Source: Corallococcus sp.
Lineage (GTDB): Bacteria > Bacillota > Clostridia > Christensenellales > CAG-314
Direction of reading: 5' to 3'
NCBI GenBank assembly: GCA_023663205.1
Contig: JAMPHX010000064.1
Coordinates: forward strand, 1-7,808
Length of the DNA stretch: 7,808 nt
Position numbers and translations under genes: made by a program. Under the pieces are notes generated by a model that ran no database searches, had not been told where the DNA came from, and saw only the letters and a program-made list of their open reading frames with translations. This document shows positions 1 through 6,477 of this stretch, piece by piece. Every line of letters begins with the position of its first letter. Within the stretch, counting starts at the first letter, position 1.

Positions 1-176
<176 letters not shown>

Positions 177-182
177 AAAGGA

Positions 183-223
183 GCAGGTCAGACCTGCAAC
201 TAAGTCGAACTGACGGAAGTCAG
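183..223 (+). other. structured 16S trailer (two small hairpins)
   Basis: Two short perfect hairpins follow the 16S 3' end. The first has arms GCAGGT/ACCTGC (183-188 and 192-197) around a CAG loop. The second has arms CTGAC/GTCAG (210-214 and 219-223) closed by a GGAA tetraloop of the GNRA type. They would be transcribed as part of the pre-16S trailer and are candidates for processing or folding signals; that role is inferred. The 5' leader partner strand is outside the window, so the RNase III stem cannot be assessed. Confidence 0.5.
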
Positions 224-282
224 GAAAAAAGCAGACTGAAATTCAACTTACTATTCTTTGCAAGTAACTAATAAAGAGCAGG

Positions 283-309
283 GGACAATCCGAGGGTTGT
301 CCTTTTTTT
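283..309 (+). terminator. intrinsic terminator closing the 16S unit
   Basis: GGACAATC (283-290) pairs with GGTTGTCC (295-302), one G-U pair included, around a CGAG loop, and is followed directly by seven T (303-309). This is a strong rho-independent terminator. It lies where a 16S-23S spacer would normally continue, and therefore argues that the 16S here is transcribed without a linked 23S. Confidence 0.9.
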
Positions 310-965
310 ATGCTGTCGAATACGGTTGCTGCGGCATATATACGACGCAGTGCGTACGCGCGGTATGCTTTTGTTCCTTGTACTGCTTGTTTTTATGGCA
401 AACAGTATTTTGCAAATATTTACAGTTTAAATTTTGAATAGATAACCTATCCAATTACCTCTGCAAAAGTATATTTGTATTAAATTAGATTTAAAAGAAA
501 ATTAACATAAAAATATTTACATTAAGAAAACGTCATTTATGCGCACAAATATCTAATTTGCGATTTGCGCAATAATTTATAATGGCATATATAAGGGTCG
601 TTAACGACGTTTAATCCCGTTTAACTACTGCTAACGACTCGCTATTACATCGTATCACGTGGCAAAATATTTATTTATGTAAAATTATATTCGTGTACGA
701 TATATTAGATTACGTTTTCAAGTTTGAAACGCTTGATTAAAAAGTAGATTTAAATGTTAGTGCATCATTATTTTTGATATAGATACTGCAATTACCATTT
801 ACATTTGTATTAGTAGACGCTTCATTTAAAACTAATCTAAATTACCAATGGTGATTTGATATTTGTACGATGGGAAATCAAAGGTTTTTATTGAACGGAA
901 TATTTACTTAAAGAATAGTTTAATTAACTGTACTACAAGAATATGGTCTCTCAACCGCGTTAAGT
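310..965. other. gene-free AT-rich spacer
   Basis: About 650 bases between the 16S terminator and the tetR promoter region. I see no credible coding region on either strand, no tRNA and no transposon ends. It contains a few small symmetrical elements: ACGCA-G-TGCGT at 345-355, the perfect 12-base palindrome GTCGTTAACGAC at 597-608, and TTTCAA-GT-TTGAAA at 716-729. A TATAAT hexamer at 578-583 has no convincing -35 partner. It could be decayed sequence left by a rearrangement next to the rRNA gene, or hold an unrecognised small RNA. Confidence 0.6.
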
Positions 966-992
966 TTGGGAGTATTTTATTCCGTAAAATAC

Positions 993-1021
993 TTGACATT
1001 TGAATTGTTGTTTGATAACAT
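993..1021 (+). promoter_or_regulatory. sigma-70-type promoter of tetR
   Basis: A perfect -35 hexamer TTGACA (993-998) is followed after 17 bases by TAACAT (1016-1021), a 4-of-6 match to the -10 consensus. Transcription would start near 1028, giving a leader of about 30 bases. The -10 box lies inside the first operator palindrome, so repressor binding would block RNA polymerase directly. An 8-base inverted repeat (972-979 and 985-992) abuts the -35 box on its upstream side. Confidence 0.7.
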
Positions 1022-1042
1022 ATGTTATATAACAAATGTTAT
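1015..1042. promoter_or_regulatory. tandem palindromic operators for TetR regulator
   Basis: Two consecutive 14-base palindromes of the form ATAACANNTGTTAT abut with no gap: 1015-1028 (centre TA, fully symmetrical) and 1029-1042 (centre AA). They overlap the -10 box and the expected transcription start of the downstream tetR gene. TetR-family dimers bind such short inverted repeats, usually in their own promoter, so autorepression is the natural reading. I found no full copy ahead of the ABC ATPase gene, which suggests that control of the exporter goes through this promoter or through a divergent site I did not recognise. Confidence 0.75.
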
Positions 1043-1058
1043 TCAATCAGAGGTAAGT

Positions 1059-1616
1059 ATGTCGGCACCTGTAAAAGTCAGTAAGAAAATGGTAATAGAT
1101 GCAGCAATAGGAATAATACGTAACGGTGAAAAATTAAACGTGCGTAAAGTGGCGCACTATATCGGGTGTTCTACTCAACCCATATATTCATTGTTCGGGA
1201 GTATGGCAAATCTTGAAGAAGCAGTGTATTTTGAAATTCAATCGATTTACAGATACAAAGTAGAAGAATATGCTTCAACAAATAATTTTACAGGGTATAA
1301 ATCTTACGGTATGGGATTGATTAAATTTGCTAATGAAGAAAGTGAGTTGTTTAAGTATTTGTATATGCAAAAGTCAAACGGACTGTTTGACATAAGTCAA
1401 GATATCAACTATGAACCGATTATAGCAGAAATAAGTGCACATTATGATATTTCAAGAGATTTAGCAAAGAAATTTCATATGGATATGGCAATTTATTCAT
1501 ATGGACTGGCTGTTATCCAAAGTCTTGGAGGAAATATTAGCGATGAAGAAGTGTCCGAAAGGCTTACATCCGAGTTTGACGCCCTGTATCGGTTTTATCT
1601 GTGGGGGGGGAAGTGA
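1059..1616 (+). CDS. TetR/AcrR family transcriptional regulator
   Basis: A 185-residue protein of the usual TetR-family size (about 180-220). The N-terminal three-helix DNA-binding domain covers roughly residues 7-52; its helix-turn-helix (residues 26-46) contains VRKVAHYIGCSTQPIYSLF, with YSLF where the family often has YYHF or similar. The rest is an all-helical ligand and dimerisation domain that I cannot tie to a ligand. I chose ATG 1059 because AGAGGT (1049-1054) sits just upstream; the longer frame from TTG 966 would run through the promoter and operators. The gene lies ahead of an ABC exporter on the same strand and is probably its local repressor, inferred from context. A run of eight G (1603-1610) encodes the last codons (WGG, then K and stop), so a one-base change there would alter the C-terminus. 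Confidence 0.88.
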   Translation: MSAPVKVSKKMVIDAAIGIIRNGEKLNVRKVAHYIGCSTQPIYSLFGSMANLEEAVYFEIQSIYRYKVEEYASTNNFTGYKSYGMGLIKFANEESELFKYLYMQKSNGLFDISQDINYEPIIAEISAHYDISRDLAKKFHMDMAIYSYGLAVIQSLGGNISDEEVSERLTSEFDALYRFYLWGGK

Positions 1617-1730
1617 CTTTAGATTGAAATTTTGTCTAATACTTAAAAGAATTAGGCGTATTATGAGCAGATTTGCTGCCGGTCGTATTTTAAATCGTCC
1701 GTATTTTGCGTTGAATATGTAAGTGTTAAG

Positions 1731-1768
1731 AAAATTTTGCAGTTTTAGTATTAACTATGCAAAATTTT
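1731..1768. repeat. AT-rich inverted repeat between tetR and the ABC genes
   Basis: AAAATTTTGCA (1731-1741) and TGCAAAATTTT (1758-1768) are perfect 11-base inverted copies around a 16-base loop, which itself contains TAGT-ATTA-ACTA. There is no T-run on either side, so it is not a standard terminator. It lies in the 249-base gap between the repressor and the ATPase and could be an attenuator-like RNA hairpin or a protein-binding site. Function is not known. Confidence 0.5.
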
Positions 1769-1865
1769 GTTGGCTATTTAAGTAAGCATTTTGAATAAGG
1801 TCAAATTAGTATGATAGGCTTTATTTTAATAAAAAATAAATTATTAACATCAAAGGTAACTTTAA

Positions 1866-2780
1866 ATGGAGAAAGTAATTGAAATAAAAAATTTAAAAAA
1901 ATACTTTAAAGATGTAAAAGCCGTAGACGACATATCTTTTGAAGTCAGAAGAGGCGAGTTGTTTGCTTTTTTAGGTTTAAACGGCGCGGGAAAAAGCACG
2001 ACAATCAATATTATTTGCAATCTGTTGGAGAATGATTCCGGCGAAGTATATGTCGAAGGATTGTCGGCAGACAGTAATATGAATGTAATTAAATCCAAAA
2101 TCGGCGTTGTATTTCAGCATACCGTACTCGATGATAAATTGACGGTTTACGACAATTTGCGTTACAGGGCTCGCTTATACGGTATGAGCGACAAACAGTT
2201 TGCAAGTAGTTTTGATTACCTTGCCGAGCAACTTGAATTTAAAGATTTATCCCGTCGTCCTTTCGATAAACTGTCCGGCGGACAAAAGCGTCGTGTGGAT
2301 ATTGCTCGTGCTCTTATACATAATCCCAACATATTGATTTTAGATGAGCCTACTACAGGCTTAGACCCTCAAACAAGAATATTGGTATGGAATTTAGTAA
2401 ACAAATTGCGTAAAGAACGTAATCTTACTGTTATGCTCACAACGCATTATATGGAAGAATCCGCAGATGCAGATTACGTAGTAATAATGGACAGCGGCAA
2501 AATTGTCGCAGGAGATACTCCTGTCGGGCTTAAAAATAAATATGCAAACGACTTTGTCCGTATTTATGAGTACGACGAGAAACTTTTAAAAGTCTTACAG
2601 CAATCGGATTTAAAGTATACTGTTGAAATCGGTTTTGTAGCAGTCGAAGTAAAAAACATACTTCAAGCCAAAGAGTTTATAATTGAAAATAAAGAGTTGA
2701 TATTTGACTTTGAAGTATTAAAAGGTAAAATGGACAATGTATTTCTCAATGTTACAGGCAAGGCGTTGAAGGAGTATTGA
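1866..2780 (+). CDS. ABC exporter ATP-binding protein (DrrA/CcmA-type)
   Basis: A 304-residue nucleotide-binding subunit that would power the permease encoded next to it. All ABC ATPase motifs are present: Walker A GLNGAGKST (37-45), Q-loop Q84, signature LSGGQ (136-140), Walker B ILILDE with D160 and catalytic E161, D-loop GLDP (165-168) and switch H194 in TTHYMEE. The region after about residue 215 resembles the C-terminal extension common in DrrA/NatA-like exporter ATPases. The start is ATG 1866 with AAAGG (1852-1856) nine bases upstream. The stop lies two bases before the permease start, so the two are surely co-translated. Such pairs export drugs, bacteriocins, lipids or ions; the TetR neighbour favours an inducible efflux or self-protection role, but the substrate cannot be read from sequence. 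Confidence 0.95.
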   Translation: MEKVIEIKNLKKYFKDVKAVDDISFEVRRGELFAFLGLNGAGKSTTINIICNLLENDSGEVYVEGLSADSNMNVIKSKIGVVFQHTVLDDKLTVYDNLRYRARLYGMSDKQFASSFDYLAEQLEFKDLSRRPFDKLSGGQKRRVDIARALIHNPNILILDEPTTGLDPQTRILVWNLVNKLRKERNLTVMLTTHYMEESADADYVVIMDSGKIVAGDTPVGLKNKYANDFVRIYEYDEKLLKVLQQSDLKYTVEIGFVAVEVKNILQAKEFIIENKELIFDFEVLKGKMDNVFLNVTGKALKEY

Positions 2781-2782
2781 TT

Positions 2783-3703
2783 ATGAAAAAAGTGTTTGGA
2801 CAAATGCGAGTGCTTATCGAGCGGAATATAAAATTGTATTTTAAGGAGAAGATGACGTTTTTTTTATCGCTACTTTCGCCTTTGATACTGTTAGTATTGT
2901 TTTTGACGTTTTTGCGGAATGTTTACGAATCGTCGCTAATTCAGAGTTTGCCTCAGGGATTTTCTGTAAGCGACAATTTACTCAACGCATTTACCGGAGG
3001 ATTTTTGTTTTCCTCGGTGTTGGCGGTTTCTTGCGTATCGGTATCGTTCTGTTCTAACAGACTTGTAGACGACAAAATAAAAAACGTAATATCGGATTTT
3101 TCGATGACGCCTATCAGCAAATCGTTATTGCAAACCAGTTATGTTATTTCCAATTTTTTGACAACATTGCTTGTGTGCGGCGTGATACTTGTAATAGGTA
3201 TAATATATTTGGCGATAGTCGGTTGGTATCTATCTTTTGCCGATATAATTCTGATACTGTTGGATGTAGTGCTAACTATATTATTCGGTACGATACTTAT
3301 GTCAATAATTAGTTTGTTTATGTCAAGCGCAAGCGCGCAAGGGGCTGTATGTACATTGGTGTCCTCCATGTACGGCTTTTTGTGTGGGGCATATATGCCT
3401 ATTGCTACAATGGGAGAAGGAATAAAGGCAGTTGTTTCATTTATTCCGGGAACATACGGTACGGTGTTGTTCCGAAAATGTTTTATGAATGGCGTGTTAG
3501 ATAGTTTGTCGAATGATTTGCCGTCGGAAGCGGTAGGTGAAATTGCAAAAGCGTTTGATGTTTCTTTTGATTTCTTTGGCACGGATGTTTCTGAAATCGG
3601 CGCAATATTGGTAATGTTGTTTACAGTTTTAGTATTGCTTGGGGTTCTGATACTTCTTGTAAATTTAAAGACAAGACGCCATAAAATCAAAAAGAATAAA
3701 TGA
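2783..3703 (+). CDS. ABC-2 type exporter permease
   Basis: A 306-residue integral membrane protein with six predicted spans, about 25-44, 72-92, 120-147, 153-180, 187-207 and 273-294, the usual ABC-2 topology. The motif GAYMPI (202-207) at the end of span five is typical of this family. The loop between spans five and six (208-272) is long. The N-terminus (MKKVFGQMRVLIERNIKLYF) looks like the amphipathic coupling helix, and the C-terminus is lysine and arginine rich. I prefer ATG 2783, with GAAGGAG (2768-2774) eight bases upstream; a TTG at 2777 overlapping the ATPase stop would add only two residues. Two such permeases, or a homodimer, would pair with two copies of the preceding ATPase. Substrate unknown. 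Confidence 0.93.
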   Translation: MKKVFGQMRVLIERNIKLYFKEKMTFFLSLLSPLILLVLFLTFLRNVYESSLIQSLPQGFSVSDNLLNAFTGGFLFSSVLAVSCVSVSFCSNRLVDDKIKNVISDFSMTPISKSLLQTSYVISNFLTTLLVCGVILVIGIIYLAIVGWYLSFADIILILLDVVLTILFGTILMSIISLFMSSASAQGAVCTLVSSMYGFLCGAYMPIATMGEGIKAVVSFIPGTYGTVLFRKCFMNGVLDSLSNDLPSEAVGEIAKAFDVSFDFFGTDVSEIGAILVMLFTVLVLLGVLILLVNLKTRRHKIKKNK

Positions 3704-3711
3704 TTGCATAC

Positions 3712-3743
3712 AAAACGGACTTGAATATTTCAAGTCCGTTTTT
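3712..3743. terminator. bidirectional intrinsic terminator
   Basis: A perfect 14-base stem, AAAACGGACTTGAA (3712-3725) with TTCAAGTCCGTTTT (3729-3742), closes a TAT loop. The A-run on the left and T-run on the right give a U-tail in both directions. It sits between the convergent stops of the permease (3703, plus strand) and the phosphofructokinase (3765, minus strand), so it can end both transcripts. Confidence 0.92.
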
Positions 3744-3764
3744 CTTCGAAACAATTGTAGGTAT

Positions 3765-5000
3765 TTATTTTACCGAAAAATGCGGGTTAATTTTGCTGTA
3801 TCTCGGCAATCCGTTTTCGTACAGAATCTCGTTTTCGCCTTGTATAAGAGGATTGACATAATCGATAAACGCGTCTGTAACAAAATCGCCTTCTTCGTTG
3901 ATGAAGTAGTCGGGCATATGTTTTACTGCATTTGCTATACCGTCAAGGTCTGCGGTTGTTATTTCGAGTTCATACGGGTTATTACTCAATCTGTTAAATA
4001 CTACCATTCTGTTAGTTAATCCGTTCACAGCGGTTTGTACGGCTTTTGCACCTGCAAGATATGCCTCATCTGTGTCGGTTTTGCTTGTCAAGTGTCCCGC
4101 GCAACGCTGTGACAGACTCAATTCTACGGCTCTTGTTTTTATTCCGTAAGCGTTTGTCAAGCGTATTGCCAAAAAGTTGGCTGCTCCGCCCAGTTGCAAG
4201 TGGTGGAAACTATCTGCGGCATTATTCAGCGCAAGTGCGCTTATGTACCAACCGTCGCTGTTTCGTATACCTTCGGATAGCGCAACAAGGCAATGTCCGC
4301 GTTCTTCCAATACTTGATTACATTTTTTAGCAAAAGCGTCTATATCAAAATTTCGTTCAGGTAAATAAATCAAGTCGGGTCCTGCGCCGTGTTTTGTGGC
4401 AAGCGCACTTGATGCCGTAAGCCAACCCGCGTCGCGTCCCATTATTTCCACAATGGTAACTCTGCCTTTTTGATAGACAGCGGTGTCGAGGGCAATTTCG
4501 TGACAAGTGGTGGCTACGTATTTTGCAGCAGAAGCAAATCCGGGACAATGGTCTGTGGAAAGCAAATCGTTATCTATTGTCTTAGGCACACCTATTACAT
4601 GACATTCGTAGTTGTGTTCGAGCATAAATTTTGCAATTTTGTTGCAAGTATCCATGCTGTCATTGCCGCCGTTGTAGATAAAAAATCTTACATTGTATTT
4701 TTTAAAAACTTCAAGCAGACGTTGATACTCGTAGCCGTTGCTTTCGATAGAAGGCAGTTTGTGTCTGCAACTGCCAAACGCAGATGCCGGTGTAAAGCGT
4801 AACAAGTCTATTTCCTTCGATGCAACTTTGTTTATGTCAATAAAATCCTCATTTAGGACTCCGTCAATACCGTATTTTGCGGCATAAATATTTGTAATAC
4901 AATCGTGCTTTTGCGCCTCTTGAAATACTCCGCACGCGCTTGCGTTTATTACGGCTGTCGGTCCTCCCGATTGAGCAAAAATCAATGCTCCTTTTAGCAT
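3765..5000 (-). CDS. pfp: 6-phosphofructokinase, probably pyrophosphate-dependent
   Basis: A 411-residue enzyme of the PfkA superfamily that phosphorylates fructose 6-phosphate to fructose 1,6-bisphosphate in the cytoplasm (glycolysis). Visible motifs: the N-terminal phosphate loop AQSGGPTAVINA (9-20), GGNDS (111-115), catalytic PKTIDND (139-145), MGRDAGW (187-193), LPE (213-215) and SEG (242-244). In this family, Asp in place of the second Gly of GGDGS and Lys in PKTIDND mark pyrophosphate users, whereas ATP enzymes carry Gly at both places. Here D114 and K140 are both present, which favours PPi as donor and a reversible reaction. The first Asp of the usual GGDDS is Asn. The length fits the longer PPi-type enzymes rather than the roughly 320-residue ATP type. 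AAGGAG (5009-5014) lies eight bases before ATG 5000. The donor is inferred, not proven. Confidence 0.92.
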   Translation of the reverse strand: MLKGALIFAQSGGPTAVINASACGVFQEAQKHDCITNIYAAKYGIDGVLNEDFIDINKVASKEIDLLRFTPASAFGSCRHKLPSIESNGYEYQRLLEVFKKYNVRFFIYNGGNDSMDTCNKIAKFMLEHNYECHVIGVPKTIDNDLLSTDHCPGFASAAKYVATTCHEIALDTAVYQKGRVTIVEIMGRDAGWLTASSALATKHGAGPDLIYLPERNFDIDAFAKKCNQVLEERGHCLVALSEGIRNSDGWYISALALNNAADSFHHLQLGGAANFLAIRLTNAYGIKTRAVELSLSQRCAGHLTSKTDTDEAYLAGAKAVQTAVNGLTNRMVVFNRLSNNPYELEITTADLDGIANAVKHMPDYFINEEGDFVTDAFIDYVNPLIQGENEILYENGLPRYSKINPHFSVK

Positions 5001-5027
5001 TTAATATTCTCCTTTTATGTTTATTGG

Positions 5028-5054
5028 GCGGCAGTAACTTTTCCGGTTTGCCGC
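5028..5054 (-). other. hairpin in the pfp leader
   Basis: GCGGCA and TGCCGC (5028-5033 and 5049-5054) form a 6-base GC-rich stem around a 15-base loop. It lies in the untranslated leader of the phosphofructokinase gene, between the inferred transcription start and the ribosome binding site. It could stabilise the mRNA or act as a protein site. It is too small to assign to a known riboswitch. Confidence 0.35.
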
Positions 5055-5069
5055 AACTATCGTATAATT

Positions 5070-5098
5070 AGTATATCATAAAAAAACAGCACATTCAA
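5070..5098 (-). promoter_or_regulatory. promoter of pfp
   Basis: Read on the minus strand, TTGAAT (5098-5093) is followed after exactly 17 bases by TATACT (5075-5070). A TG dinucleotide one base ahead of the -10 box makes it an extended -10 promoter. Transcription would start near 5063, leaving a leader of about 60 bases. Confidence 0.75.
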
Positions 5099-5289
5099 TA
5101 CATAAATCGGATATTTTGTAAAGATTGTATAATTTTACAGTTTCATCATACAGTGCTGAAATTAAATATATTGTGGAAATAAAACAAAAATTACAATAGG
5201 AATATGCAAATAACCTAATGTAATTTCATTTTTATTGTATATTTTAGTTTAAAATTTAGTTTATTTTATATGTGTAATTCGTTTGCAGT

Positions 5290-6135
5290 CTAACTTTTTG
5301 TGATTTTAGAAATGACTGTATCGGTATTATATAATCCGCTTCGGTTTATTCTTTTCAGTTTGTAAAGACATTGTCTATCGCCTTTACGTATTTTATTGAC
5401 GCCTTCGTTACAAGTAAAAGTAACTCTGAACCCCATTTGTTTTAATACATTTTCGGTAGTTTGATTGTATTTGCCAAACGGATAAGCAAGCGCAATGCAA
5501 CGATTATGGGTGTATTCAAAGATTATGCTTTGCAATTTTCCTATGTCGTTTTTGAGTGCGGAAACATATTGTTTTTCTGTTTCGTCGCTTCTTTTAGCCA
5601 TTCCGAATCGGGGCTTATAGTTGTGCATATTGTAGGAGTGGTTGCCTATTTCCATAACATTTCCTCGGGATAATTCTGCGACTTCATCCCATGTAACATG
5701 CGAGTAATTGGGGTTGTCTTTATCTCCCGAGGTTGTAGTATAATCTGAAAACTTTCCTATTATATTCAGTACGGCACAAAATCCGTATTTTTCAAGAATG
5801 GGCAAAGCGTAATACAAGTTGTTGTAATGCCCGTCGTCAAAAGTTAGCATTATCGGCTTTGGAGGTAATGTTCCGGAGCCGTCAACGTAATCGACAAGTT
5901 GTTTGACGGTAATCGATTGATAACCCAAAGATATAAGTTGCTGCAAGTCTTGTTCTATTTGATTAGGCGAAACAATATAGGTTCCCGTTTTGCTTTTAAG
6001 TACGCTGTGATACATCAAAATGGGTAAAGCAATTTCTTTGTTAGTAGTATCGGCAAAAACGGCAGTACAGGCGTATGCTGACATCATAAATATACAAATA
6101 AATATTAAGCCCAAAGTTACCGATTTTGTTTTCAT
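5290..6135 (-). CDS. secreted polysaccharide deacetylase (NodB domain)
   Basis: A 281-residue carbohydrate esterase 4-type protein that would remove acetyl groups from a surface or extracellular N-acetylated polysaccharide. A signal peptide is clear: MKTK, a hydrophobic stretch (about 7-22), and a likely type I cleavage after AVFA (residue 28). The NodB-like domain opens with PILMYHSV (38-45). Metal and catalytic residues are visible: D100 and D101 in TFDDG, H166 and H171 in EIGNHSYNMH, and AYPFG (217-221). The H-x4-H spacing matches PgaB-like enzymes rather than the H-x3-H of peptidoglycan deacetylases, so a PNAG-type or other exopolysaccharide is as likely a target as peptidoglycan. The start is ATG 6135, which gives a normal signal peptide; a TTG at 6174 adds 13 unlikely residues. 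Neither start has a strong ribosome binding site. No terminator is evident after the TAG stop. Confidence 0.9.
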   Translation of the reverse strand: MKTKSVTLGLIFICIFMMSAYACTAVFADTTNKEIALPILMYHSVLKSKTGTYIVSPNQIEQDLQQLISLGYQSITVKQLVDYVDGSGTLPPKPIMLTFDDGHYNNLYYALPILEKYGFCAVLNIIGKFSDYTTTSGDKDNPNYSHVTWDEVAELSRGNVMEIGNHSYNMHNYKPRFGMAKRSDETEKQYVSALKNDIGKLQSIIFEYTHNRCIALAYPFGKYNQTTENVLKQMGFRVTFTCNEGVNKIRKGDRQCLYKLKRINRSGLYNTDTVISKITKS

Positions 6136-6219
6136 ATTGTAAGTATGAGTAGTTGTATTTATTTTATAAAGCAAAACTTATACAAAGTAATAAAAATATT
6201 GAAAATGTCTCTAAAATAA

Positions 6220-6249
6220 TTGACAAATAGAGTATATAGGTGATATTAT
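6220..6249 (+). promoter_or_regulatory. promoter of the tRNA-Ala/tRNA-Ile unit
   Basis: A consensus TTGACA (6220-6225) and TATTAT (6244-6249) are separated by 18 bases, with TG one base before the -10 box (extended -10). The first tRNA begins 22 bases downstream. This shows that the tRNA pair is an independent transcription unit. Confidence 0.8.
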
Positions 6250-6271
6250 ATACAAGCATTTAGCGACGTAT

Positions 6272-6347
6272 GGGGGTGTAGCTCAGATGGGAGAGCACCT
6301 GCCTTGCAAGCAGGGGGTCAGCGGTTCGATCCCGCTCATCTCCACCA
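6272..6347 (+). tRNA. tRNA-Ala (anticodon TGC)
   Basis: A complete 76-base cloverleaf with encoded CCA (6345-6347). The acceptor stem is GGGGGTG paired with CATCTCC and contains G3-U70, the alanine identity pair. The anticodon arm is CCTGC-CTTGCAA-GCAGG with TGC at 6305-6307. The T arm has the standard TTCGATC loop. The gene for tRNA-Ile follows after only six bases (ATATAT). Confidence 0.98.
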
Positions 6348-6353
6348 ATATAT

Positions 6354-6430
6354 AGGATTGTAGCTCAGTCGGTTAGAGCACCACCCTGATAAGGTGGGGG
6401 TCGGTGGTTCGAGTCCACTCAATCCTACCA
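6354..6430 (+). tRNA. tRNA-Ile (anticodon GAT)
   Basis: A complete 77-base cloverleaf with encoded CCA. The acceptor AGGATTG pairs fully with CAATCCT, and the anticodon arm is CCACC-CTGATAA-GGTGG with GAT at 6388-6390. It is co-transcribed with the preceding tRNA-Ala. Its 3' end is the side facing the recombinase gene, so it is a candidate attachment site for an integrated element. Confidence 0.98.
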
Positions 6431-6434
6431 AATC

Positions 6435-6477
6435 GACGGATATTTTAGGAAAATTCAACCAAAATATCCGTCTTTTT
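6435..6477 (+). terminator. terminator of the tRNA unit
   Basis: GACGGATATTTT (6435-6446) and AAAATATCCGTC (6461-6472) form a perfect 12-base stem with a 14-base loop, followed by TTTTT (6473-6477). It begins five bases after the tRNA-Ile CCA. Its loop and right arm overlap the first copy of an imperfect direct repeat described separately. Confidence 0.88.

Noticed and set aside
966..1058. Longer N-terminus for the TetR gene from TTG 966
   Set aside because: It would translate through the -35 box, -10 box and both operators and adds 31 residues with no family resemblance; ATG 1059 has a ribosome binding site.
1501..1722. 73-codon frame overlapping the tetR 3' end
   Set aside because: It is out of frame with tetR and lacks a ribosome binding site; of interest only as the extension that G-tract slippage would produce.
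3139..3690. 183-codon open frame on the minus strand
   Set aside because: It lies wholly antisense inside the permease gene, which has clear membrane segments and family motifs; it has no start signal of its own.
4470..4802. Plus-strand open frame of 110 codons inside pfp
   Set aside because: It is antisense to the conserved phosphofructokinase core motifs, so it is a shadow of that gene.
5101..5289. Possible regulatory RNA or terminator between the deacetylase and pfp
   Set aside because: Only AT-rich sequence with weak 5-base symmetry (TTTCA/TGAAA near 5142-5162); no GC-rich stem or U-tail on the minus strand.
6064..6078. Possible lipoprotein signal (SAYAC) in the deacetylase
   Set aside because: The -3 position lacks the usual Leu-type residue and a better type I site (AVFA) follows directly.
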